Assembly: GCA_963970005.1 (NCBI GenBank)
Contig: CAXAMN010022684.1
Span: forward strand, 674,897 to 738,896
Origin: Durusdinium trenchii
Taxonomy: Eukaryota > Sar > Dinophyceae > Suessiales > Symbiodiniaceae
Reading direction: 5' to 3'
DNA length: 64,000 nt
How positions within the stretch are numbered: position 1 is the stretch's first letter; each line of letters begins with the position of its first letter. Made by a program: the position numbers and the translations under genes. Under the pieces are notes generated by a model that did no database searches, was not told the origin of the DNA, and saw only the letters and a list, made by a program, of their open reading frames with translations. Shown piece by piece: positions 31,701-43,700 of this stretch.

Positions 31701-34700
31701 AGTGTCAAAACATGGTCCAAACCCCTCAGCTTGACATCGGGATCTCAAAATGGGGCTTGGAGTTGGACTTTGGCTCATATGTTCGGATTCAGGATGTTCC
31801 AGCTACAACCGAGACGGCAACCACCCAAATGCAAAGAGCCCTTTTCCCATTTTTTCCCCCACGGCGCTGCTGCTAATCAAGCCATGTATATATTTTTCAG
31901 CTCTAAAAACTAAGGACATTAGATGACATTCGTGTTGGGTTTTACTTATATCAAATGAATGCCAGTAGACTGGGTTTTACCGGACTCGACGACTCGACTC
32001 GACGACTCGCCTCGCCAGTCTTGAGGGATCCTCGACGTGCGTGGCAACTTCCTGCCCCTCCAAGCCGGGACCTTGCTGGCCGAGGTGGGGCAGGAAGCTC
32101 GTCGTTCATTGTTTAGTCAAGTCGTTGAGTCGTTCGCTTTGGTTGCGGCTGTGCTTTCACTTTCGGATCAGACATCATAAAAGGGTTCACTTCAATAAAG
32201 ATTCGGCTGGCTTCAAGGTTGTCCAGTGGAATCGGAACAGGGAGGAGTCAGGAGGAGTCCATTTGGTGCACTGTCTTGCATTCCGCTGCAGTTTTGTGGG
32301 GTCGGGTGTAGGTTTGCTCATAGCATCCTATGCATGGAGGGCAGACAACTGACAAAATCAGCGAACTTTTCTACTAATCGTCTTCGAAGGATGCGGACAT
32401 ATGTGCGCACAGGCACATATTTTTTATTGCCAGGGTTGCCACGGTCATTGTGCCATATCGTGTCAGCCCTGGAGGTCGTTTGTGGGCAGAATCGGCTGGA
32501 GAGTGTCTGTGGCGTTGCTGGTCTAAGACCGAAGAGATGGATAGGCCGCAGGCACTGCAGGCTAGATAGCTGTCCTAGCCTGACCTTTGTGGTGAACTTG
32601 ACAGACAAAACTGCCCAAAGATTGCTTGAACGTGTCGTAATTAGATATTAAATGGCCTACAGCAAGAGTGCACGTCGTAGGCATGTTCCATGGGTTGTCG
32701 TGGTGCCAAGGTTGACGTCCCTGCACTGAAGAGCCAGTCTTTGACGGTCTTCAAACTGCACAATGACGCCTACTTTTTCAATGCAGCACCCTGCCGAGAT
32801 AACGACAGACCATCCGAGACAGCTTGTCCCAGCCACCATATTCTCAACCCGTACAAATGTCCAGAATGGGTGCTTGTTCATGGTGTTGTGAAGAGAGTGA
32901 AAGCATTTGTTCTGAAAGATGGACATGTGATTTTCCCGCAGCTGCAGCTGAAAGCAAAAGGAACCTACTAGCGATGGCCTCCAACCTACTAGTACCGACT
33001 AGCACAAGGAACCCCTGGTTTGACGTTTTGGATCACAAACGCATAGAGCCAAGGAGTACCACGCCAGACAAGATGCTCCGTTCCTTTCCACTGGTGGAGT
33101 GTCCTGACATTGACGCAGGTCGATAGGCTCTTTTATACCTTTGCACTGATAGCTCGGCTTTTCATCCAGACAGCTTGACCCAGAAGGCCAGAAGGCCCAG
33201 TTTGACAGTATGTTTGTTCTTTTAACCTCCGGAAGGTAAACTGTAACAAGAAGCTACTATATAGTAGCTATTTGCTACTAGTAGTAATGCCCTTGTCACT
33301 AGTAGCGATGCACTTGTTACTTATATATATCGTCATTTAAGTTTTATGTCAACTTATGTTTTCGGATGCAAGGCTTACTTTCTTGTTCAGCTCCTCTTGC
33401 GCTTCCCGTCACCGCGGCTCACCACCTTGCAGCTCTCGAACCAGGCTTGAGTGGTCAAGCCACGACATTACGTTGTGACTGTATGTTGGGGTGTTTGGTC
33501 ACTAGGATGATTACCGTATGTTATGCACGGAACTGCCATTGTTGTTCAACACTCACCATGACTCAGCACTCCAGGCAGAGCTTGTAAGCATGTGTGTGTA
33601 CAATCAACCAACTCAGCTTACGAATCAGTTGGCTCCAGCCATTGGTTCGAGGCCTTAGCATCAGATATGGCCGGGGTGGTGCAGCAATTTGGCCAAAAAG
33701 TGGGGTCACGACGAAATGAATTCGATGATCGGCGATGAACTCATCTTCAAGCACGTGAGAATGGCTTTTATTTTTCCAGAAATTCATCAATTTTATGATT
33801 TTACCAGTCTATATTGTTCTATCATATTCTTCCATTCCATGTCCAGCTTGGTTCCGGTGAGAAGTAGAAGTCATCCGTAGTCATTTTGTGACGTTTTTCC
33901 TCCCAGACTCGCGCGATTCCATCGCCCGGAAGTCGCGCGAGTCCATCGCTCAGGCTTTATGACGAGCTCGGCCAAGCCCTGGAGAGCTCCCGGCTTCATT
34001 TCTTGGATCTCAGTGGCTTTTGGGTCCTTTGGAGAAAGAGACGGGGAAAGGACGTGTGAAGCTGCCATCTCCGGGACGACCTGGGAGACTGCCATGCCGA
34101 AGTCAAGCTGCACATCCGTTCGAAAGCTCCCTTCTAAGCTTTGACGCATGTTGACGCCAATGATGTCGAACATCAGTTGCCATTCCCGGCCATCCCATCA
34201 CGCTGGGATTGGAGTTGAGGAAGCACGCATCGAGCTGAACCAGTTTACATAGATTCCTTTGGCCTTTGGTGATTATGGGCATGCGGCATGCATGTGCCAC
34301 CCAAACCAGGACCTAGGGCCCTGAAGGGCCCGGCGACTGGCTCGCTTGCACTGTTCTGAGGATAGCGGCGCAGCAGCTGGAGCAGCCCTTGGCACTCACC
34401 TGGCCAAGATAGATACGACTCTCGGTCAGAGAGAGTCCCAGAGGCCATCGCTACTAGGGTGGAGGCCATCGCTGCTAAGGTGGAGGCCATCGCTATTAGA
34501 AACAAATAAAGAAAAGGAAGAAAGGTCTGATATAGTTTGCTATTAGGTCGGAGGCCATAGAAAGTCCCAGAGTTTGGATGCCACCGACGGTGCTTGAACA
34601 GGTCGAACACATGAACCTAACACTGTGAGAAGCAGGTGCAGCGTGAACGTGAGCGTGAGCGTGCGGAGATGGAATTGACGAATTGGATGAACACCAATAG

Positions 34701-37700
34701 CTTACAAAAAAGATAGTTACTCAACATAATATATAGATCCATATAAAGATGGTGCAGAAAGATGCTAAAAGCGTTTTTTGGACAAATTCGATTCCAAGGC
34801 TCCAGACAATCAAAGTGGGCACTGGCATGCTGGACTTGCAGATGATTCGGTCCAAAGGCCCATCTCGGGGAGAGACACACGGGCGATTCGCACAAAGCAC
34901 TCCGAGAAGCGCAGCGCGTCGAGGAATGGAAGACACGACAAACTAGCTTTTGAAAGAAAGGACGAAGCAATAGAAAGCATATAGAACACATGACCTTGCA
35001 ATATGTTGAAACAGTTTGTCAAAAAGCACCACTCCATAGAGTCTCTTGAGCACTCCATTTTTTTGGCAAGCCAACTTTTGGCTCTTGTCCAGTCCGAGAG
35101 GGGAGGGAGAGATGAATCAGAAAGGGAGTCTTGGCTCCTTGTCACTTGTAGAGCATAGATGAGCCACAGTATGAATCATATCGCTAGTAGGAGGCCATTC
35201 CTATTGGCTCCTTATGTTGGAGGCTATCGCTTTGTCGCCGTGAGGTCAAAGTGGCGGACCAGAAGAGTTGAAGTTGGGAACCTCCAGGAATTGGCGCTTT
35301 GTGCCAAACATGGTCAAGCTCAGAGCCAAACTTGGAAGTGAAGTCTTAGACCAGAGAGTTTTGACACCCGTTAAAGATCTTTAAAGTTATGTCAATCTTT
35401 AAGTTTTTCACGAGACTAGAAAGAGAGCGGAGTGAGAGGACTCTGAGAGGACCAAACCAAAAGAGAGAGAGAGAGAGAGCGGTGAGAGCGGAGTCCGTGT
35501 TTTTTTTTCGGAGTTGCCAGGATGCGAGACTGCGGTGCGGGGATCATCAGTCAATGCTTGCCGCCCAATGTCACAAAGATCAATCTGGCTGGAGCTGGGG
35601 TTGGTGCCAATGGCTACAAGGCGCGTGCAAGCTAGGGGAATGAGCAGACCTGAGTAAACACCAGCAGCTTTCTGGCGCTTGAGAGAAGAGTGACGGTTTA
35701 TCGAGTGAACCCAGTCGCAGCTGCAGATTGAATCAACAGATTGTTCATGTGGCAAGTGCTTGGCTTGCCGTGCTAAAACAAAATGTGTTCTGCTGCATGT
35801 GTTTCCAATCACCAATGACCAACGGAATCGATCACTCACCAGATCCGACAAGGCAACCAGGCCATAGGCGGCACCCCCGTGAGTGTCGATGAGTAGCTGT
35901 GCTGCCAAAGGCAGAGCCAGCTGCCTTGACATTGACAATGTCCCTCACCGTCCCTCCCCTTTCATATTACATATAGCTTACATGGGTCAAATTAACAAGA
36001 CAGCTTGGTCCATGTGGCTCATGCAAATTAATCGTATGCAACCCTGCACCGGATTGGAGGAATCAAGATCCCATGATAATGAATCGCAAGGAACCGAGGG
36101 AAACTGAAGGGGACAAGCATGACCTGACAGATCCTCTCGCAATGCCCCAGCCTTCAGCAGATCGATGGTGCCTTGGTAAAATCGCTTGACCTGTCATGCA
36201 AGCAAACATCTATAATCCAGGAACAAGGACGCTACTAGGGGCTCCTGGCCTTACTACTAGGAGCAAAGACGCTACCCGGGACTCCTGGCATCTCTACTAG
36301 GAGCAAGAACGCTACTAGTAACAAGAAGCTCCTTGTTCGGATACGAAGCGAGATGACATTCACTTGGAGCCGGTCAGAGATCCAATTTGCGAGACATTGG
36401 GTTTCGGTCAACAGTCAACACATTTTAACCTTATATTAGTGTTACAATGTTTTTACACTGTTTGCAATCCAACGGAGGTGTATCAGATGCCGTTCCCATG
36501 TTGCATCCAAGGTGTGGATTTGAGTGCATTCAAGGCCAGGGCGGCCAGGGCATTGTGTTTCGGCCGACTTTTTCTTAGTTTCTAATAGCAATAACGGCCT
36601 CGAACCTACTTGTACTAGCGATGGCCTCCAACCTAATACAAGGAACGAATGCAGGAGCGCAATTGTCGCATCAGGCCAGGCCATCCTAGGCCCTAAGCGA
36701 CCTGACCAGCCCTGCCCCAGTTGGAAGGAAAGTACGACCGAACTGGACTTCTCTCAGCACCCGGCCGTGGCTTCCGGCTCTGTGGCCGCTATCATTGCCC
36801 GAACAGCATCTGGGCTGAGAGTGACCAAATAACATGTCACATGCCAGTGCACCGTTATGCACCAGCCGTATGTGCTGTGCTACCATGCACATCCATGCAC
36901 TCTGTCACCATAGAATGGATGAAATCCAGAAACGGTAGAAATCCATTTGGCACAAGGAGTTAGCTTGTCCATCAGGGGTGGAGGATTCTTTCCTTACACA
37001 TGTTGTTTCTCCAAGCCTTGTGGATGTCGGGTCTTGGATCGCACAGTTAGTACGTCAGTGGTCTCCTGATCTGGAAAAGAGCCTGCTCTGTCTTTGCAGA
37101 GCTGCTTTTGTCGCGAAACGAACGCGTTCGGAGTCCTTGGTTTCGTTCGTCAAGGTCCTGACTCCGAGGCTACAACGATTGAACTTGTCCGGCTGCCCCT
37201 CGGCGAGCGAAACGAACGTCTGGGAACCTCTCGAAACCTCTGGACTGGCTCGTGGCTCGTATTCAGCTGCGTTGAAGAAAACAAAGACCGAGCTTTGCTA
37301 ATGCGATTGCTCCTTTCCGTCCTTAGTGCCAAGACTGTTTGGTTTGCGAGTCCAACAACGTCCAAAGGTAGAAAACATGTTGAAGATTGTTGAAACAGTT
37401 GTTCGAACATATTCAATCCATGTGCCCGGCTGCGCTAGCCGCTAGCTCTTCATTTCCAGAGCTAAGGCTTTAAGGCCTTGTATTAGCCTTCTGGGAAGCG
37501 TGAGGGGGGATTTGTTCGAAAGACATCGAGACCATGCGACAAGAAAAGCCGACGCCCAAAACCATCTAAGACTCCGCTGTAATGTGCTGTAATTCCGAGC
37601 GTTCTGAGGCAACCTCACCAGCAAATCCCATGTGCATCCCTTGACTCCCGTGGCGGGTGGATCTGGTGGCATTGGCTGCAACGGCGGCTGCGACTGCCGG

Positions 37701-40700
37701 ACCTTCGAGGCACCAACCGACGCGGCTGCGATAGCCTGGTATGTTGAGGATGTACCTAGTAGCGTCCGATCGCTCCGTTCGTAGCAATGCCCTTTGCTCC
37801 TAGTAGCTTCTTGCTCCTGGGCCTATTTGAGGATGTTGACTTCTGAAGTTGAGCTCCTTCGTTTAGATCTAGTTTTAGCCTAGTTTAGCCTGCTGGATGT
37901 GCAAGGATCCCCCATGCAATTGCATGCTGATAGGTAGTTACCAGTTGCCAGGTAGCTCTTCTTTTCACTGTGTGGCAGCTCATATCATTGGGGTTGACTC
38001 GACCGAGCGCACTTGCGCCTACCTGTGCCTCAGGGCACCAATGCCTACAAGCACTGCGCAGACTGCGACCTGGACTTTTGTTCAACGTGCTGCATGTCAG
38101 AGTGCCCGATGATACTTGGAAGGAAAGTTCCAAGAGTAGCGGGAGACACGCATCTATTCAAGGCAGGTTTCGTTTTGGCCCCCTGGTTGTCCAAAATAGG
38201 GGGATGCTCACTTCCTTCTTGCAATTGAAGTTGCTAATGATCTTTTGGCAAAGTCCTCGTGCAAACCAGCAACTTCCAAGCGACAGGAAAAGCATGCGCG
38301 TGACGGCGTGAAGGGTCAATTCGCTGGAATATGGTGAAGAGTTTACCTTTTTTTTTCTGCCCTTGCAAAAACATGAAGCGGATACAGCAACAACACTTGT
38401 CACACGCCAAGGATCTCCTTGGCAGAATCCCTGCAGCGCTTGCCACACCTGGTCTCGTTGAAGCTCTCAGACGTGTCCTTCCAAGGTGCCGTGAGGGCCG
38501 TGCTTGAACTTGCCAGACATGCAGAAGCCATGCAGAAGCAAGCGCCTGCCTTTTTTTTCAAGACCTGATGTTGCCGTTGCCCTGTAATGCATCACATAAT
38601 GCCTTGTCATGCCATATCCATTTATACATGGAGCTCTTGGCTCTTGTGTTCAATGACATGATATGACATGCCGAGGTGGCAAAATGGGGCCCGTCCGCTC
38701 CCACTTGGATATCGAGCCTTTTTGTGCAAGATCTCGGGTGACAGGCGTTCTTGAATGCAAATACTTGGCTCAAGCTGACAGATGTTTGTTCTTCAAGCAT
38801 TCTTGGTTCTTTAGACTTTAGACTTGACTATTGATTTCATTTTTCTTCACCTGTTTCTTTAGCCTTTGTTTGCGGGATACCTATCAAAAAGAAAATTAAT
38901 TCCTATCAAAAAGAAACTTGATTCCTATCAAAAAAAACATTAATTCGTATCAAAAAAATTTTTTCCCTACTCCTTTGGTCCTGGTCTGCTGGTTCCCTGG
39001 TCGCTTGGTCCTTTGGTCCCTTTTGTCCTGGTCCCTTGGTCCTCTGGTCCCTTGGTCCTCTGGTCCCTCTGGTCCTCTGGTCCCTTGGTCCTCTGGTCCC
39101 TTGGTCCTCTGGTCCTTCGCGTTAAAGGTGATTTGGAAATCTGGTCATACATCCTGTGAAGCACCGTAGCAGACCTTTTATCGCCAGACGTAGCGCACCT
39201 TTTTTGTGAGCCACCCTGACGGTAAAATTTAGACGAAGAAAGTGCCATTCCAAGGTAGCAAACCTTTTGTGAGCCACCTGAGGGCAAAATTTTGAAGAGG
39301 AAGGCGCCATTCCAACGTTGCAGACCTTTTGTTAGCCTTGCGAGGTTAAAACTTAGAGGAAGAAGTTGCCATTCCAACGTAGCAGGAGGAAGTTGCCATT
39401 CCAACGTAGCAGGCCTGTGTTTTGTGAGCAACCCGAGGGTAGAACTTGCTATTCCAACGTAGCAGACCTTTTGTGAGCCACCCGGGGTTAAACTTTAGGT
39501 GCCACGCCAAGGTAGCAGACCTTTTGTGAGCAACATTTAGAGGAGCAGTAGACCTTTTGTGAGCCATGCGAGGTCAAAGTTTACAGGAGCAGACCTGTTG
39601 TCAGCATAAACTTTAGAGGAGGAAGGTGCCATTCCAACATAGAGCCATCCACAGGTCTTGTGGTTTTGTGAGCCATCGTGAAATTCAGACAGATCACGGT
39701 TGAGATGCAGAGAGGTCTACATCTACAAAGATCCAGGGGCCTGGAGACCCAGACGGATCTGCAGGTGTAGAGGTCTAGAAACCCACAGACCTAAAGATGG
39801 AGGTTTAGATGTCTTGAGTCTTGAGATCCAGGGAGGTGTTGAAATCTAAGTTCTATACTTGCAGAGGGTGTAGAAAGATGTTCAGATCCAGAGATATCAA
39901 GAGCTCTTTTCACAGGTCTTCAGATCCACAGAATTTTACAAATGCCACGCAAGCTGCACTACAAGGTTCGCAATCGCTGCGCTTGCCACGAAGTCTGCGC
40001 TTATAGACGGAGGTTCACGCAATCTGCACTTCGAGGTTCACGAAGTGCTGCGCCGGCCATGAAATCTGCAGTTCCAGTGCGCAAGTGCTGCCTGCCACGA
40101 GCCTTGCAACTGAAGGTGCTCAAAGTGCTGCGTGCAAAGTGCCGCTCCTGCCACGAAACCTGCTACTGGAGGTGCTCAAAGTGCTGCGCCTGCCACGAAA
40201 TAAATCTGCAGCTCCAGTGCACAAAGTGCCGCTCCTGCCACGAAATCTGCTACTAGAGGTGATCAAAGTGCTGCGCAGGCCACGAAATGTGCAGTTCCAG
40301 TGCACAAAGTGCTGCTCCTGCCACGAAATCTGCCACTGGAGATGCTCAAAGTGCTGCGCGCGCCACGAAATCTGCACATCCAGATTCACATCGCGCAGCG
40401 CTGCCAAGGCGGTTTGCAGTGGCAGGCGCAGCTCTTTGTGAGAGATATTTTGTTTTTGATACAAAACAACTTTCTTTTTGATAGGATATAGTTTTTTTTG
40501 ATATATATTAATTTTCTTTTTGATAGCCCGGCCTTTGTTTGCATCGTTTTCTTCTTCACTTGTTTCTTTACGCCTAGGATCTATAAGACCGTAGAATACC
40601 GTAGTGCGCCTATTTCAAAGGCACCTTCCGGCACCTGAGGAAGGATACCGAGTTCTGGGACAGGCCTTGAGGGAACATCCCAACATTATCGACCTCGATC

Positions 40701-43700
40701 TCGGCAAGAACTATTTTCATGGCCAGGGGCGCCTGGAGGGGCCAAACGAGGGGCCCAACCGGAAGTGCGGAAGGGCCCATGGTATGGTAACCATGTGAGA
40801 CGACACATGTGTTCAGTACGAGGTTGGCGGGTGCCACAGCTTGTGGGATTCTACATGAGATCCAGTTGGATTGGAGTTCTTTTCGGCAGTCCCCAAGGAA
40901 TGTCCTCCAAAAACGCTCCAAGATTGATCAACTACTTGTATATATATATATATATATAGGATGTTTCCCAGCCAAACTCGGTGCCGGCTTCACTGGATAG
41001 AAGAGAACAGGTCGATGCTTTGACCATAATAATAATAGTGCCCTAGTTAAGATGCCATAAATCTGCAATGAGTTTCATCAGTCTACACTAGGTAGATATA
41101 GTGCACGCATGTGCACGCCTTCTCTCTATGCTTGACCAGAGTGTCCGATGCCTGTGGTCTTAGCTTTGCATTGTCATGGTCTTCAGGCCAAGGATTTCCT
41201 TACTTACTGCAAGGAGTCGTCGAGATGAAGGCCGGCACTACTTGACAACCAGCAAAACAACAGTTTACCTGGCCTTTGTTTTTTGTATGTTTGTTCTTAC
41301 CGTTTGTTTTTGGTCTTTTTTTTCCGAGACCTTCAGGCCTTTCCTTTTTCCTTAGCCTTTTCTTCAGGTTCTTGCCTTCAGAAAGAAGATCACAGTGACA
41401 TGTTGGGGTCCGTGTGAGCAAAAAGTGTTCCTTTGGAGGCCACACAACTGCTGTAGATGTTTGTGGTTTTGTTTATCAAGGAGTTCCAAGATTACAAGCA
41501 TTGATGTCAAAAGTCAAGAGACTTTGTGACTTCCACACTGCCAGGCTTTGCAGACCATCACCCTGGGCTCAACTCCTTTATGTTTCTGTGTTCAATGGAC
41601 GTTTGACAAAACGCTGGCAGAAAACTGGCGTTGTCCTGGAACAGATTCGCCAACTAAATGCAAGGCAGCCATGTTGCAATCTTTTTTTCAGTGCAACACT
41701 CAGATGATTGGTCTGACGACTACCTTGCGGAAGCAATTCAACTGGCATATCAATACCGGTTCAAGCCTTTGGCCTGTCTAGGGTTGTCAGACATGTCCAG
41801 ACTGACAATCAGGTACCGAGTCAGAATGATGTTGTTCGATAAATGTGATGTTCAAAAACCATCATTTCGACATAAATCGCTTGACAGTTTCTTCGGTCAC
41901 CCAGTCTCTAATTACATGGTTGCATGCCTAGAATCCGTTGCGGAGCCCGTCATCTGAGGCTTCAGGGAGTTGCTCAGCTCAGAGGTGCTTGAGGCACCCA
42001 CAGCGAAGCTGCCCAAATATGTAAACACGATGTTTGGTCTGAGCGTCTCACAACACCATCATTCTGTGCATCTTTGCCACAGCCGTCACATAAATCATTT
42101 GGCTCTCGGTTCTTTCAAGTCGCCATGAGTCCCGCCATGTCAGGTGTCTGACACCTGGTTGCCCGTGGAAGTGCTGTTGCTTTGCTGCGTTTCAGCCGGA
42201 CTTGTTCGTTTGAGCTCGGCTCTTGTCATGTTTACAACAGGCTTAGCAATGGAAGATGATCGAGACATTTGCTTCTAGAGTGCTGGTTGAACGTCAGTGC
42301 ACATTTAAGCATGCTGGCACACAGCTGCAAGATTTATCAAATTGCATGGCCAAATCTGTCGGCCCCAGGCTGCTCTGCATGGCCATTCGCAAGAATCACC
42401 AGCTTCGGCAGTTGCACCTCCCTAAAGCCCTCGGCCCCAGCCGGGCCCCAGCGGGCCCCAGCGTTTGAGTCCTGTTTCGAGTCACTGAGCGTGCTGTTTC
42501 GCCCGATCGGGAGCAATAGAACAACGGGCCAGTTCGCAAAACGACGAGGATATACAAACGGAATTTCACACGTTCGCCAGTCTCCCAAATCACGTGAACG
42601 ACTTTCCGTTCACCTCTTCCGACTGGAAACGACTGTGAAACCTTTTAAGGCGCATAGCGATTTGAAGATCGACGTAGTCAGATCTTTGGTCGACAGTTTC
42701 TTGGATCGACGGATGTCTTACTACTAGGAGCTTTACTAGGAGCAAGGAAGCTACTAGGAACAAGTGCATCTAGTAACAAGTGCCTTACTACTAGTAACAA
42801 GAAGCTACCAGGGGCTTTTTGCATCGCTACTAGGAGCAAGGAAGCTACGAACGGGGCTCAGAGAGGTTTGAGTCGGGTCACTCGTGGAATTCTCGCATCT
42901 CTGAAGCGACGAGTTCTCCTCCAAGCCCAAGCCCAGATGCTTGTTACTAGTAGTTACTAGTAGCGTGGCACTTGTTACTAGTAGCGTGGCACTTGTTTCT
43001 AATAGCAAACATTGTTACTACTAGTAAGGCACCTGTTACTACTAGCGTGGCACCTGTTACTTAAGCCTGGGTTTGGAGTGGAATTCAGGTTTTGATTTCA
43101 TCCTTCAGCATCGAGCCCTCACCACTGAGCTCCAAGAACTGCAGAACCATGTGGCACAAGTGACAGCACAAAGACGAACTCATTTCCAAGTACAGCTTAT
43201 ATAGACTTGTCTATATAAAGGTGTCGAAAGGTCTGAAAAACATGCGAAAGGTCTGAAAATGGACCGAAATTCGGAAAGACGCTTTGCTGGTCCAATTTCT
43301 ATTACAAGAAAACGTGTGGTTCTGCCGACTTCACATCTGAGGCCTCAGAGAGTTGCAGCTCCACTGTGAGCCATTAGCACCTGGGATCCAAAGAATCTGT
43401 CGACAGCTGGAGGAATTCTGTAAGACAGTTTTTCTTGAAGAATAGCGGCGGTAGCCGGTTGTATGCATGTTTTGAGTCTAAAACATTTGGTGTTTGTAAT
43501 TATGTGTGCAACATTGAAGCAACTCACTACTCAGTACTGAGAGTCGGGGCGCCTGTGGCCACAGCTTTGGTAAATTCGGGCCCTTTTGGTGAAGAGATGA
43601 AGAATCCTCTCCCTATGCTGCTGATAAGAAGGAAGAAATGAACAAGTCATAAAAAGGTCAAACAAAGATGCGCAAGGCCCAGAATGTTATCATCGCTTTG

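Larger units (their letters stand above)
38881..40526. mobile_element. 1,646-bp non-autonomous element with terminal inverted repeats, inside an LRR-gene intron
   Basis: The left end CTATCAAAAAGAAAATTAAT (38881-38900) is the exact reverse complement of the right end at 40507-40526. Subterminal TCCTATCAAAAAGAAA motifs repeat in inverted orientation within about 80 bases of each end. The interior holds no transposase and is made of three unrelated tandem-repeat blocks (38970-39118, 39170-39680 and 39930-40400). Flanks share CCTTTGTTTGC and CACYTGTTTCTTTA on both sides, perhaps a remnant of a target or nested duplication; an exact target-site duplication was not found. It lies between LRR exons ending at 38565 and starting at 40640, so it is intronic. 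No transposon superfamily is assigned. Confidence 0.75.

Noticed and set aside
38967..39431. 154-codon minus ORF with KGPEDQ repeats
   Set aside because: Low-complexity translation of a minisatellite inside the inverted-repeat element.
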